Virus record (IMG/VR): IMGVR_UViG_3300024432_000067
Location: 1-23,580 of that record
Direction: 5' to 3' (one strand)
DNA length: 23,580 bases
From: a virus
A program made the translations under genes and the position numbers. The notes under the pieces were generated by a model. It saw nothing but the letters and a program-made list of their open reading frames with translations. It was not told the origin of the DNA and did no database searches. Position 1 is the first letter of the stretch; every line of letters begins with the position of its first letter. Of this stretch, positions 12,214 to 21,546 are shown in pieces.

Positions 12214-13871
12214 TAGACAGCCGTATGCGAGACCTTAAAGGTCTTACTGATAAGATGGATAAAGTCAAAGACCGGCTCTATCTTTCGGCCTATTCCTTGT
12301 TGGACTTTGATGGTAAAACTCCGTTAAATGACGTAATAAATGTAACTGAGAATAAGTCAGCCACGTATGTAACAAGGATAGTAGCTGGCTTAATGGCTGC
12401 ACAGTGGCAGGGTGTAGTTGCGGGTTCTGTTACGAAAAGGGAAGCTAAGAAGATAGAGCAGTTTATTGAGGATTCTCTGGAGCAGGGTGATGAGTATATG
12501 CTCAATAAATTCGGGTTAGCTGGTCTAAATGCCTGGCTGTGTAATCACGTATGTACCAGGAGCTTGATCGGGGTGCAATGGATGTCGTACGTGAAGGAAG
12601 GTGAATATATAGTTGAGTGTCTTCCTGTAGATATGAGATGGACTCCCTTTGTCTTGAATAAATGGGTAGCCCCGATAACGTTCAGAAGTAAAGAGGACTT
12701 GCTACAAGAGCTTGAAGGGTACAAGGAAGCACCTGGTGTATACAAAGAGCCTGGTGAATTAAAGGACCTGGATAATGAGGTCAGGGATTTCTGGGATGGT
12801 GAGAAGAATGAGTTATGGATTGAGGGACAACTAGTTTTTGAACAACCCTCCCCATATAAAAAGCCACCCTTTGTAATTGTCTTCCCCCCTTCAGGTTTTA
12901 TGTTTAGGGATAAGGGGTATCTTGAGCACGAATCGCCAAGTCTTCTATTTTTGAATGAGGGGTTGTATGACGAGATAAGCAGGCAATTATCTATAGATGC
13001 TACTCTCGGCTTTGAGCCAGTCGTGCCGAGGTATGAATACGAGACAGAGCTTCCAAAAAGTGGGCCATCGGACGCCCCTCCGGAGAGAGGTGCGACACTA
13101 GCACGAAAGACAGGTGAACTGCATAAGTTAGTGCCCCGGCCTGATGTGAACACGGCTACACTGGCCTCTCGCGAAGAAATCTTAAGGCTGGTGGATGAGG
13201 CTGCTCCTATTGCGCCGAGGGCATATACTCAACCACCCTCTGCTATAGAGGTGACTACGGAGGTTGAACTACTGAATCAACTTCAGAATCCACGTATTAA
13301 AGCCTTAGAAATGTTAAAGGAACAGTTAGCCCGCTTGATGATTGAACAATTTATGGAGGTAGAAGGGGAAGTCCTGGTTGGGAAGACGGGCAGGAAGAGA
13401 CAGCATTCGATGGGGGAATTGAAAGACCCTGACAAATATACTATCTCTTATCGGTTAATGACAAAGAACAAGAGGTTGGAGATAGTAAACGAAGCACGCT
13501 TTCTGGCATTATATGGTAAGGCACCACTTGATTTTCTACTTCGGGATGTTTTGATGGTAGAAGACCCTGATGGGTGGACGAGGGCACTCGAATTGGAAGA
13601 GGCTCGACAAGCTGACCCTGCACTAGCTTTATTTGAAATGGCACTCAGGTATGTAGAAGAGGCAGAAGATACGGAGGATAAAGAAGGTGCAGAACTGAAG
13701 AGGTTCGAATCAATGATGCTGGTTGATAGGGGTGTGGCTATAGTAAAACAGAGGATGGAACCTGCGCCTTTACCACAAGAAGCCCAGACACCGACACCAG
13801 AAAAGCCGAAGGGGAACGCAGGGGGTCTTGTTTCTCTGGTAAGTAAAGGGCAACCTGAGGGGGTTATTTAA
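12192..13871 (+). CDS. Portal protein (probable)
   Basis: 559 aa, a usual length for phage portals, and placed after terminase. Residues 50-130 have helical segments with YVTRIVAGLMAAQWQGVVAG; the middle (FVIVFPPSGFMF, SPSLLFLNEGLYDEISRQLS) resembles the portal stem/clip region where a long helix follows a beta-rich wing. Later helices (EVELLNQLQNPRIKALEMLK, EQLARLMIEQFMEVEGE) fit the stem and crown. The tail is proline-rich and disordered. Portals form a 12-subunit ring at the capsid vertex through which terminase pumps DNA. No short motif defines the family, so the call rests on length, order and helix pattern. Confidence 0.75.
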   Translation: MADTWEMIDSRMRDLKGLTDKMDKVKDRLYLSAYSLLDFDGKTPLNDVINVTENKSATYVTRIVAGLMAAQWQGVVAGSVTKREAKKIEQFIEDSLEQGDEYMLNKFGLAGLNAWLCNHVCTRSLIGVQWMSYVKEGEYIVECLPVDMRWTPFVLNKWVAPITFRSKEDLLQELEGYKEAPGVYKEPGELKDLDNEVRDFWDGEKNELWIEGQLVFEQPSPYKKPPFVIVFPPSGFMFRDKGYLEHESPSLLFLNEGLYDEISRQLSIDATLGFEPVVPRYEYETELPKSGPSDAPPERGATLARKTGELHKLVPRPDVNTATLASREEILRLVDEAAPIAPRAYTQPPSAIEVTTEVELLNQLQNPRIKALEMLKEQLARLMIEQFMEVEGEVLVGKTGRKRQHSMGELKDPDKYTISYRLMTKNKRLEIVNEARFLALYGKAPLDFLLRDVLMVEDPDGWTRALELEEARQADPALALFEMALRYVEEAEDTEDKEGAELKRFESMMLVDRGVAIVKQRMEPAPLPQEAQTPTPEKPKGNAGGLVSLVSKGQPEGVI

Positions 13872-14089
13872 TGTATAGACCTGAAGGATGGGAGAACCCA
13901 TATCAGTATGAGGCTTCAGGAGTCAGTGGAAGAGTTAAGGGAGTATTGAACTTACAACATTTAGCTGTTGAAGCTGGTGCTGATGCTATGTTGGTGGCAT
14001 TGAGAGAAGAGATGAAGGATTTTGGGACACACCACACAATAGGTATCTTTATTGAAGAAGTGATGGGAGAGGAGTTAGCATGGCGTTAA
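13871..14089 (+). CDS. Hypothetical 72-aa protein
   Basis: The start overlaps the portal stop (TAATG). The product MYRPEGWENPYQYE... continues to a helix (HLAVEAGADAMLVALREEM). Soluble and acidic. It is co-translated with portal and may be a small head protein. Unrecognised. Confidence 0.65.
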   Translation: MYRPEGWENPYQYEASGVSGRVKGVLNLQHLAVEAGADAMLVALREEMKDFGTHHTIGIFIEEVMGEELAWR

Positions 14090-14226
14090 AGTGGACACGT
14101 AAAGATTGTATCGAACACATAACTCAATTAAAGAGTCCTTTTGAGGATATGAAGGCCAAGGAGAATCTACCAGAGAGACTGAAAAATATCTCTAGGAATA
14201 GGCGAGAAGAAAATCCGAGGACATAG
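14080..14226 (+). CDS. Basic hypothetical protein, 48 aa
   Basis: ATG at 14080 follows GGGAGAGGAG and overlaps the previous gene by ten bases. The product is basic (MALKWTRKDCIEHITQL; NISRNRREENPRT). It fills the gap before the next gene in the same direction. Function unknown. Confidence 0.55.
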   Translation: MALKWTRKDCIEHITQLKSPFEDMKAKENLPERLKNISRNRREENPRT

Positions 14227-14234
14227 GAGAATAG

Positions 14235-14483
14235 ATGATGAGATTTGACAAATATTGGCTACATGCGAAGCAGTGTCCTATCCCTAAAGGATACGGGTTT
14301 GCCTATTGTGAATATGACAGGGCAGTTGAAGTATATTATCCTCTCCCACTTAATTATATCATAAGGTATGCGAGAAAGGTCTATTGGAAGTTTCTACGAG
14401 CCTTTCATTGGCTAGGGCTTATTGATGTTGCAGCAGGTGAAGTGTTTACATGGAACGATTTCTACAGAATAAAGACTCACTAG
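14235..14483 (+). CDS. Aromatic-rich hypothetical protein, 82 aa
   Basis: ATGATG after ATAGGAGAATAG. Rich in Tyr, Trp and Phe. Residues 38-62 form a strongly amphipathic helix (NYIIRYARKVYWKFLRAF) that may touch membrane or a partner. It sits directly before the giant gene. Unrecognised. Confidence 0.65.
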   Translation: MMRFDKYWLHAKQCPIPKGYGFAYCEYDRAVEVYYPLPLNYIIRYARKVYWKFLRAFHWLGLIDVAAGEVFTWNDFYRIKTH

Positions 14484-14491
14484 GAGTATAG

Positions 14492-17400
14492 ATGGTATTA
14501 AGTACTAAGAAACCAGGTTGGATGCTTGAAGAGGCTAAGAAAAGGCGAGAGGAAGAAAGCAAGTTAGGTAAGACAGTTCACACTTTTGATTATTGGTATC
14601 AGCAACTTGCGATAGAAATAAGGCCTAAACCTCCAGTAAAAGAGCCTGAAGAACCCATAGAGGAACCAATACTTCCAAGTCTTCGTGCTCGTGGATTCAT
14701 TGAGAGAATAGGGCGAGAACCTTTACCTCCCATTGAGGAACCGAGAGAAGAACTCCCTGAAGTAGCGCCCACTGAAGAAATAACAGATGAAGACCTTGAG
14801 ACTTTTGTTGACGAGATAGAGATTCAGGGCAGGACTCCTGAACTTGAGATGTTACTGGTAGAGATGGGGGCTACTCCTGAAGATGTCGATGAGATATTTG
14901 GTGTGCCAGCGGAAGTGACAGATGAGGAATTTCTTTATCAAGAATACCTCCGTACTGGTGGGAAACTAGATGTTAGTGCATGGAGAGTAGTTGGAAGTCC
15001 CATCCGTCCTGAAGATGAGAGGGAAGAAGTGGGGGTGAAACCACGAGCAACAAAATACCTTGAAAATCAGTGGGGAGAATGGTTAGTAAAAGAAGTCTCT
15101 GAAGGCCTTAATAAATCATACATGCTTGTAACAAATGTTGACATAGAGGATTATATTGTAGACCATCCTGATGTATGGGAGCGTGTTGAAGCATGGCAAA
15201 AGGAGTTTCCTGCATTAACTTTAATGGATGAGGTTGGTATTTTGGGGGGGAGCCTATTGATGCTCCCCCAACAATGGGGTGCAGCAATTCTACAAGCAAC
15301 TCAGGGCTTTGGGGGAGCAAGTGTTGTAGACCCTGATTGGGCTGACAGGTTTATAGAGGATGCCAATAGAGAGATGAATGAATTTGTCAGCGAGGTTTCT
15401 ATAAAATATAAGGAGAGACCATCGCTACTGGGCATATCTCCTGCGGATATGGCATCGGTCTCTCGTAATATTGCTTATTCCCTAACTTCAATGGGGGCAG
15501 GTCTTATTGTTGGCTTACCGACAGCCCTAATTCCGGTGCCTGGAGCAAGGGTTGCTGCTTGGACAGCAGGAACGGCTGCATCAGGAGCCGTTGCTTATCA
15601 AATGACTACTTATCAAATAACGCAAACATATTTGGAGTTAATGAATGAAGAAAAGATAGCCAGAACAGGTACGGGATTAACTAGGGAAGAAGAGGAACAA
15701 CTAAAAGATGATTTCTTTGACAAGGCAAGGAAGTATGGTCTGTGGGAAGCAGTCCCAGAGGCTCTTAGTAATCTTGCCTTTGCAAAGTTATTAACTGGCC
15801 CTTTAACTGGGATGGTTGGTAGGTCAATAGCTTCTCGGATTGTTGTTAAGGTAGGTGGAATCTATGGTGAGGAGTTGTTGACTGAGACAATAACGCAGAA
15901 GGGGCAGTCGGATATTGAGGTGGAGGCTGGATTGAGAGAGGGGAGAATAAGTTGGCAAGAGGCATTCAAAGAAGTAGCTCCTCAAACGTTCCTCTTAACA
16001 ACGATAATGGGGGGTCTTGGGCAAGTAACTGTATCCTCGGTTAATAAGATAAAGGCATCCTTAAAAAGTGAAATAGGTGAAGAACATCCTTTATTTAAGG
16101 AAATAAATGAAAACATCACAGAGGATATTATTCCTACTTCTACAGAACCAGAGTTAGCATTGCCTGAAGAAGTTATCACTCCAACAGAAGTTCCAACTAG
16201 AGTTCCTCCAACAAAACCACCTTTAACTGAGGCTCTTATTAAAGAAGCTGATGAGATAGTTACTAAAGCGGAAGCTATTCAACCTGAAAATCCTTCTGTA
16301 ATTGAGTTCAGGAGGTTGGTTAATGAGGCACAAGGAGCAACTGGTGAGGTTCAAAGGCAGGCTCTTATCAAGATGGAAGCACTTGAGGATGAGATAAGAG
16401 CAATAGTTCCTGAAGAACTCCCCACAGTAGAACCTGAAGTAGTCCCAACTAAAGCAGTAACCCCTACAAATTGGCAAAGAGCTTTAACAGAAGCTGATGA
16501 GACTATGGTTTCATTAAAAACTGGGCAACTTCGTCCTGATTTAACAGTAGATACGCAAGAATATCAGGATTTTATTGACAGTGAAATAACTAGAATAGCC
16601 AGTAAATATGGTGTGCCTGAAGCAATCTTGCGGAAACAAACCTTGTGGGAACCGAGTCCTGCGGGAGTAGAAGAAAGGATACCACTTACTGAGGCTGAAA
16701 TAGATGAACTAGTTGCTAGTGTTGCCAAACCCCCTGAAGTTGCAAGAGGTGAAGAGGGTTTCGTTAGGTTGCCTGGGGAACCAGAACCTGTTAGAACTTT
16801 ACCAGTGGAAGAAGTATCTAAGTTAGAGACTAGAATACCCATAGACCTCATACGGAAAGATGAACCAGAAACGATTAGAAGACTAACTGAGGAAATTCAA
16901 AGGGAAGGCATAAAGGAACCGATTGTAATAAGAATCCGAGAAGATGGCTCTCAAATAGTATGGGATGGAATACACAGACTTATAGTAGCACAAGATTTAG
17001 GAATTAAGGATATTCCTGTTAGATTCATTAGTGATGAGGGTTTAGGAGTTAAGCCTCCAACAGAACCCGAACCTCCGACTCTTCCTCCTGGATTAAAAAA
17101 ACCAATTGAGTCACTATCTACAGCAGAATTAAAACAACGTATTGAAAAGGCTACTCCTTATAGGAAACTTTACCAAGCTGAATTAGATAGGAGAGCAAAG
17201 CCTGAAATTGTTGAAGCACCCCCAGTAGAAGAAGTTGTCTCTGATGATAAGGGGGTAATAACACCTCCACCTGATGAGGTTTTACCAAAGGCTGTTGAAG
17301 ACAATACTCCTATGATACAGGATATTGGCGTAAAGGAAAGGGTTAGAGGAAGTCGCCACGTCTTTGACAAAATGGGTGTATATGAGATATGGGAAGGGAT

Positions 17401-20400
17401 TACTGAAGCCGAGGTGCTAGTATCTGAGGCTAACACAGTCTTCAATAAAGAAGTAGATGCAATTACTAAGCGTGTTGGTAAGGATAAGGAACGCTGGGGT
17501 TTAATCTTTGATGACGCTAATGAAAAAGGTAGCGTAGTGGGACTTACTTTTGAAGAAAAGAGGGCTGTAAATTATATCAGAAACTGGGCAAATGAATGGG
17601 CAGAAAAAAAGAACTTGCCTCAAGAGAAGAGAATAGAGGATTATATCCCTCACCTTTTTGAGCAGGAAATGATTGACCAGATTAAAGAACGGGATGGTAT
17701 ATCGCCTGAAATTGCTGGCGTATTAAACGAGAGAGTATCAAAGAAAATCACAGACCCATTTCTTAAGGAACGTCTAGGTGCTTTAGGCTTTATACGCGAC
17801 CCCTTTAGAGCTATGAAGGCTTATAACGCTGTTTCTAATAGGGTTCTTTATTATGAGCCATTTCTACAAAAGATAGCAGCTATAGCCAATGATACTTCTA
17901 TGCCCAAGAGGTCAAGGGAATATCTTAAAGATTACTCTCGAAGGATGACAGGTGAACCATCTAAACTAGACCAGGATATAAACAAGTCTCTTGCTGAAGT
18001 TGGTGAGGCAATAAGGAAATTGCCGGGTGGCGAGGGATTGGCTAATCTTCTTACTAAAGGTAATCCCTCTGGCTTGGCTGCCTATAATCTTACGAGTGCT
18101 CTATATACTCTTTGGTTAGGTTTTAAGGCTACGTCTGCTATTAGAAATCTTAGTCAGCATGGGTTGATAATTGGTGAAGTCGGGCCAATTCACTTTGCCA
18201 ATGGAATAAGACTAAGGATTACTAAAGAGGGGCGAGCAGCGTTAGAGAAGTCCCTTGTTCTAAGAGGACGCAAGATGGCGTTCACAGCAGGTCTTGATGC
18301 TTCTTTTGCTGATAATTGGGCAGGCAAGTTTAGGGAAACTGCGCTATGGATGTTTAGGTATGCTGACAAGCAAAATGTGTCTGATGCCTTTCTTTCTGGT
18401 TACTCTGAAGCCAAGTCTTTGCTTCCTGATGCTGACCCATCGGTGTGGATAAAGCGTGCTGATGAGGTCGCCGCTGATACCCAGTATTTATATACCAAGA
18501 TGAACAGTATGGCCATCGCTCAAAATGCTCCTGGCAGGGTATTCTCTATGCTCACTACGTGGACTGAAAACTGGATTGAGTTGACGGGTAAGTGGATAAC
18601 ACGTAGACCATCAAAGGTTTACTCTGAATATAATGAAGCTACAGGTGTAGATGTATCTGGTGCAAATTGGTCTACTACATACAAAGCTGTTGCAATGTAT
18701 CTTATTATAGCAGCCATCGGGTATATTCTCAAGGAAAAGACTAGATTGAAGGCTCTTGAATATACAGGTATTACATCACTCAAATATATGGCTGGGGTGG
18801 TTGGTGGGGAGTTCCCAGCATTAGAGGCACCTGGGGCTGTTGCTGACCTCATAGCAGGCGTATTAACTCAAGATGATAGGTTGATGAAGCAGGGTTGGAA
18901 TCAGGTAAAGAATATCTTTACTCCTGGAGTAATAAGGCAGATTATGGGGGTAGCTTTGGGCGATAAGGACTGGTTGACATTATTCTTTTACCTTGAAGGC
19001 AAGAGTATAGAAATTAAGAGATTAAGGGATAAATGGAAGAAGGGATGGGAGGGCTATGAGGATTTATCCGATGTGTTAATTAGGGGCAAGGAGTATCCTA
19101 CTCTTACTAAGGGTCAAGCACAAAGCAAATGGAGAGAAGATAATCCCTTTTTAGAAGCACAGATGTTTGTTGTTGGCCAATTCACGACACTATCCTCAGA
19201 AGAAGCACGGCAAGGAGTATCCTACCTTATTGAGACAAATAAGTTAGACCCTGAACTAATAGAGGGTTATGAGAAGGTCTTTGGGATAGATACCTCAACA
19301 GAACTAGCTCCATTTCAAAAGCGGATAGGCAACCTTGAGAAGCTGGTAATAGGGGAAGAAGCTGAATACTTTGATATGGGTCGCTTTGCTGGTGAAGTTC
19401 ATAAGTGGGTAAACACTCAAGGTAGGTCTAAGGTTATGAGAGACGGACACCCCTTAGCGGTAGAACTGCTAAATGCTGAGGACTTATGGGAACCCTATTT
19501 TAACCAAGAGTCTGCTGACCAGAGGAAATTAGATAGGCAGAGAGACCCTGAATTAGAGGGCCAGTTATATTTCTGGGGCAAGGTTCAATCCTTTGAAAAC
19601 CCAAAGAGTGCTGAGATTCTTTTGAGTTTGATGAAGAAATATAATATACCTCCAGAGGCTATCAATGCTTTTCAGCAAGACCCTCAGAAGTATGATGATT
19701 TGTTCACACAGAAGTTTGAGTTAGAAAAGAAGTCGTTTGAACTGGATACTCTGTATGACAACTATGGCAATACTGAATCTGATGTTTATATTGAAGACCT
19801 GGAGGAGCGCAAGGAATCAAGAACTAAACTCAAAGAAGATAACCCTGAGTGGGTAGCTGACCTAAGACGCATTGAGGCCATTGATAATGAGGCTGATGAG
19901 GGAACTATTGAAAGTTGGGTAGAACGAGGTAAAACGGTAGATGAATTTGGGGCTGGTAGTTCCGAAGGTAAGGTCTGGTTGCTTGACAATCCTGAAGCGC
20001 ATAAATGGGCTTTGGAGCAGAAACTACTTACCGATGATGGTTCAGATTGGAATGAGAATGTTTTGAGGATAAATGTCCAATGGGCAAAGGAAGATGATGA
20101 ATACAATGCCCTCCCTGTAGAAGATAGGGAAGTTTACCTTGATAAACATGAGGGCTATCGCAAGGACAAGCGGAGGCGGGATGGTTACAGTAAGGGAATA
20201 ACTGAAATAGAAGACTATGTAGCTTTTTATGAACTACCGACTAAGGGGTATTGGCAGGAGAGATTTTTAGTTGAACATCCTAAATTAGCTAAAGAGATGA
20301 ACAGGGATATTCCAATTAAAGTTCTACCAGAAGAATATGATATATTGCGCGAAAAGGAAGATAAGACTCCAGAAGATAAACTCCGAATTACTGCCTATGA

Positions 20401-20782
20401 AAAGGAAGTTCCTGAAAATCAACTTGATACCTATGTCTCCTACTACTCAATAGAGAAACCCGAAGACTACCCAAAGAACACAACATACTGGGAAGATGAT
20501 TGGTTTTTAGTGGAACATCCTGACTTCTATAAAGAGGTCTATATCGGAGTCCTTGGGAATCAGGAAAGGGACTTTACTAAAGTTCCAACACGTGAGGTTG
20601 GAGCCAAATATATACATTACAAGACACTAACAAGCCAGATGGAGAGAGACCAATACCGTCTAGATAATCCTGACTTAGATGAGTGGGGTGTCTCAGTGGG
20701 GATATGGTCAGTTACTATGAGTGAGAAGAGACGGAGGTTAGGTTTAACACCTGGTGAAAGATTTAGGGAGTCTCTTAAATAA
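14492..20782 (+). CDS. Giant 2096-aa polyvalent/internal virion-type protein with ParB-like domain
   Basis: ATG after a TAGGAG site; one uninterrupted frame. Order: 1-200 acidic, proline-rich linkers; 335-370, 433-463 and 500-517 hydrophobic Gly/Ala-rich segments; 560-770 helices and Pro/Glu linkers; about 775-848 a ParB-type domain (RIPIDLIRKDE ... WDGIHRLIVAQDLGIKDIPV, with the G-x-H-R box); 960-1530 a large helical domain with hydrophobic stretches near 1196-1220 and 1393-1417; 1540-2096 repeats of a short NP/HP motif. Giant proteins fusing enzymatic and linker domains and packed in the head for ejection are known in phages (polyvalent and internal virion proteins). Position between portal and capsid fits. 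Its activity and ejection are inferred, not shown. Confidence 0.75.
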   Translation: MVLSTKKPGWMLEEAKKRREEESKLGKTVHTFDYWYQQLAIEIRPKPPVKEPEEPIEEPILPSLRARGFIERIGREPLPPIEEPREELPEVAPTEEITDEDLETFVDEIEIQGRTPELEMLLVEMGATPEDVDEIFGVPAEVTDEEFLYQEYLRTGGKLDVSAWRVVGSPIRPEDEREEVGVKPRATKYLENQWGEWLVKEVSEGLNKSYMLVTNVDIEDYIVDHPDVWERVEAWQKEFPALTLMDEVGILGGSLLMLPQQWGAAILQATQGFGGASVVDPDWADRFIEDANREMNEFVSEVSIKYKERPSLLGISPADMASVSRNIAYSLTSMGAGLIVGLPTALIPVPGARVAAWTAGTAASGAVAYQMTTYQITQTYLELMNEEKIARTGTGLTREEEEQLKDDFFDKARKYGLWEAVPEALSNLAFAKLLTGPLTGMVGRSIASRIVVKVGGIYGEELLTETITQKGQSDIEVEAGLREGRISWQEAFKEVAPQTFLLTTIMGGLGQVTVSSVNKIKASLKSEIGEEHPLFKEINENITEDIIPTSTEPELALPEEVITPTEVPTRVPPTKPPLTEALIKEADEIVTKAEAIQPENPSVIEFRRLVNEAQGATGEVQRQALIKMEALEDEIRAIVPEELPTVEPEVVPTKAVTPTNWQRALTEADETMVSLKTGQLRPDLTVDTQEYQDFIDSEITRIASKYGVPEAILRKQTLWEPSPAGVEERIPLTEAEIDELVASVAKPPEVARGEEGFVRLPGEPEPVRTLPVEEVSKLETRIPIDLIRKDEPETIRRLTEEIQREGIKEPIVIRIREDGSQIVWDGIHRLIVAQDLGIKDIPVRFISDEGLGVKPPTEPEPPTLPPGLKKPIESLSTAELKQRIEKATPYRKLYQAELDRRAKPEIVEAPPVEEVVSDDKGVITPPPDEVLPKAVEDNTPMIQDIGVKERVRGSRHVFDKMGVYEIWEGITEAEVLVSEANTVFNKEVDAITKRVGKDKERWGLIFDDANEKGSVVGLTFEEKRAVNYIRNWANEWAEKKNLPQEKRIEDYIPHLFEQEMIDQIKERDGISPEIAGVLNERVSKKITDPFLKERLGALGFIRDPFRAMKAYNAVSNRVLYYEPFLQKIAAIANDTSMPKRSREYLKDYSRRMTGEPSKLDQDINKSLAEVGEAIRKLPGGEGLANLLTKGNPSGLAAYNLTSALYTLWLGFKATSAIRNLSQHGLIIGEVGPIHFANGIRLRITKEGRAALEKSLVLRGRKMAFTAGLDASFADNWAGKFRETALWMFRYADKQNVSDAFLSGYSEAKSLLPDADPSVWIKRADEVAADTQYLYTKMNSMAIAQNAPGRVFSMLTTWTENWIELTGKWITRRPSKVYSEYNEATGVDVSGANWSTTYKAVAMYLIIAAIGYILKEKTRLKALEYTGITSLKYMAGVVGGEFPALEAPGAVADLIAGVLTQDDRLMKQGWNQVKNIFTPGVIRQIMGVALGDKDWLTLFFYLEGKSIEIKRLRDKWKKGWEGYEDLSDVLIRGKEYPTLTKGQAQSKWREDNPFLEAQMFVVGQFTTLSSEEARQGVSYLIETNKLDPELIEGYEKVFGIDTSTELAPFQKRIGNLEKLVIGEEAEYFDMGRFAGEVHKWVNTQGRSKVMRDGHPLAVELLNAEDLWEPYFNQESADQRKLDRQRDPELEGQLYFWGKVQSFENPKSAEILLSLMKKYNIPPEAINAFQQDPQKYDDLFTQKFELEKKSFELDTLYDNYGNTESDVYIEDLEERKESRTKLKEDNPEWVADLRRIEAIDNEADEGTIESWVERGKTVDEFGAGSSEGKVWLLDNPEAHKWALEQKLLTDDGSDWNENVLRINVQWAKEDDEYNALPVEDREVYLDKHEGYRKDKRRRDGYSKGITEIEDYVAFYELPTKGYWQERFLVEHPKLAKEMNRDIPIKVLPEEYDILREKEDKTPEDKLRITAYEKEVPENQLDTYVSYYSIEKPEDYPKNTTYWEDDWFLVEHPDFYKEVYIGVLGNQERDFTKVPTREVGAKYIHYKTLTSQMERDQYRLDNPDLDEWGVSVGIWSVTMSEKRRRLGLTPGERFRESLK
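19127..20707 (+). repeat. Degenerate NP/HP repeat in the giant protein
   Basis: The motif [W/R/F]-x-[E/L]-[D/E]-[N/H]-P followed by an acidic/aromatic helix recurs at about residues 1545 (WREDNPFLEAQ), 1778 (KLKEDNPEWVAD), 1828 (WLLDNPEAHKW), 1923 (FLVEHPKLAKEM), 2004 (FLVEHPDFYKEV) and 2054 (YRLDNPDLDEW). Spacing is 50 to 230 residues, shorter toward the end. Confidence 0.6.
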
Positions 20783-20793
20783 GGAGGTTAAAA

Positions 20794-20982
20794 ATGCCAG
20801 CAAAGTCAAAGGTACAACAGCAAGCTGCGGGTGCTGCACTGTCAGCAAAAAGGGGAGAAAGGAAAGTATCTTCTCTGAAGGGTGCAGCTAAAGGTATGTA
20901 TATGTCTATGACAAAAGAAGAACTGGAGGAGTTTGCTGGAACTAAGACCAGAGGTTTGCCCCGAAAGGTAAAGAAGAGTTAA
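20794..20982 (+). CDS. DUF3008-like small basic protein, 62 aa
   Basis: ATG with AAGGAGGTTAAAA. The product MPAKSKVQQQAAGAALSAKR ... MTKEELEEFAGTKTRGLP matches my memory of the DUF3008 pattern (start MPAKSKAQQ, middle SMTEEELEDFA, end TKHKGLP). Members are small, basic, lysine-rich proteins found in phages and bacteria with no known role. The spacing of blocks agrees over the full length, so the family call is good; the function is open. Confidence 0.8.
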   Translation: MPAKSKVQQQAAGAALSAKRGERKVSSLKGAAKGMYMSMTKEELEEFAGTKTRGLPRKVKKS

Positions 20983-20986
20983 CACT

Positions 20987-21358
20987 ATGAGTGAGGTATA
21001 TATTAAAAACGAAGGATTGTTTGTTACACTTTCTTGTAGTAATGTTGAGCCTAATGAAATGGGCAGGAAACAATTCTATGAGGAACAATCTTTAGGTGTT
21101 AAAGCTTTGAAACCAGACCCTTATTATTTATCTTTAGTAGAAGGTAAAACTAACTTTGATTTCCTCTTCACTGAATATAAGAAAATGTATCTTTCTGGTG
21201 AGTGGTGGGGATTCTTACTTCTATGGAAGGATTGGGAAGGCAAGCGTTGGGTATTGCCCCATTTATGTAAATGGTATGTTAAAATCACAGAGAGAGAACT
21301 TCCTGAATGGTTGCACAAAGAGATAACTTATGAGGCACTACGGGAAGAACTCTTTTAG
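20987..21358 (+). CDS. Hypothetical 123-aa protein
   Basis: ATG four bases after the DUF3008-like stop, with a weak site (AAGAGTTAAC). The product has a beta-rich start (GLFVTLSCSN) and an aromatic middle (SGEWWGFLLLWKDWEGKRWV). No known motif; not membrane-spanning as the Trp-rich part contains charges. Unrecognised. Confidence 0.6.
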   Translation: MSEVYIKNEGLFVTLSCSNVEPNEMGRKQFYEEQSLGVKALKPDPYYLSLVEGKTNFDFLFTEYKKMYLSGEWWGFLLLWKDWEGKRWVLPHLCKWYVKITERELPEWLHKEITYEALREELF

Positions 21359-21536
21359 GGGTAGCTTGACAACTAAAAACAATTGTGATAACGTAAAAAT
21401 AGAACTAACCAGAACTCAACAGGTTTTCTTGGAATTTTGTAAAGAGTTTGGTTGGGGTAAATTAGAAGTTACGGTTGTAAGAGGTGAGCCGGTCGCCAGT
21501 AAAGAGCTTGAACGGACTCACCGACACGATGCTTAA
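21330..21536 (+). CDS. Hypothetical small protein (68 aa, or 56 aa from TTG)
   Basis: The ATG at 21330 overlaps the previous gene by 29 bases with a weak site. A TTG at 21366 follows AGGGG just after the previous stop and is a fair alternative. The core VKIELTRTQQVFLEFCKEFG, then WGKLEVTVVRGEP is a helix-strand unit I recall from small phage proteins of unknown role. A hairpin-forming sequence (GGTGAG ... CTCACC, 21483-21522) lies in its last codons. Confidence 0.6.
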   Translation: MRHYGKNSFRGSLTTKNNCDNVKIELTRTQQVFLEFCKEFGWGKLEVTVVRGEPVASKELERTHRHDA

Positions 21537-21546
21537 CAATTGAATA

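Noticed and set aside
12545-13153. 202-aa open frame on the minus strand
   Set aside because: Antisense of the portal gene, Ser/Pro-rich composition typical of a shadow frame, no ribosome binding site.
21366-21394. Promoter TTGACA-17-TAACGT upstream of the RNA
   Set aside because: The -10 has three of six matches and lies about 150 bases before the RNA inside a coding frame; too weak to list.
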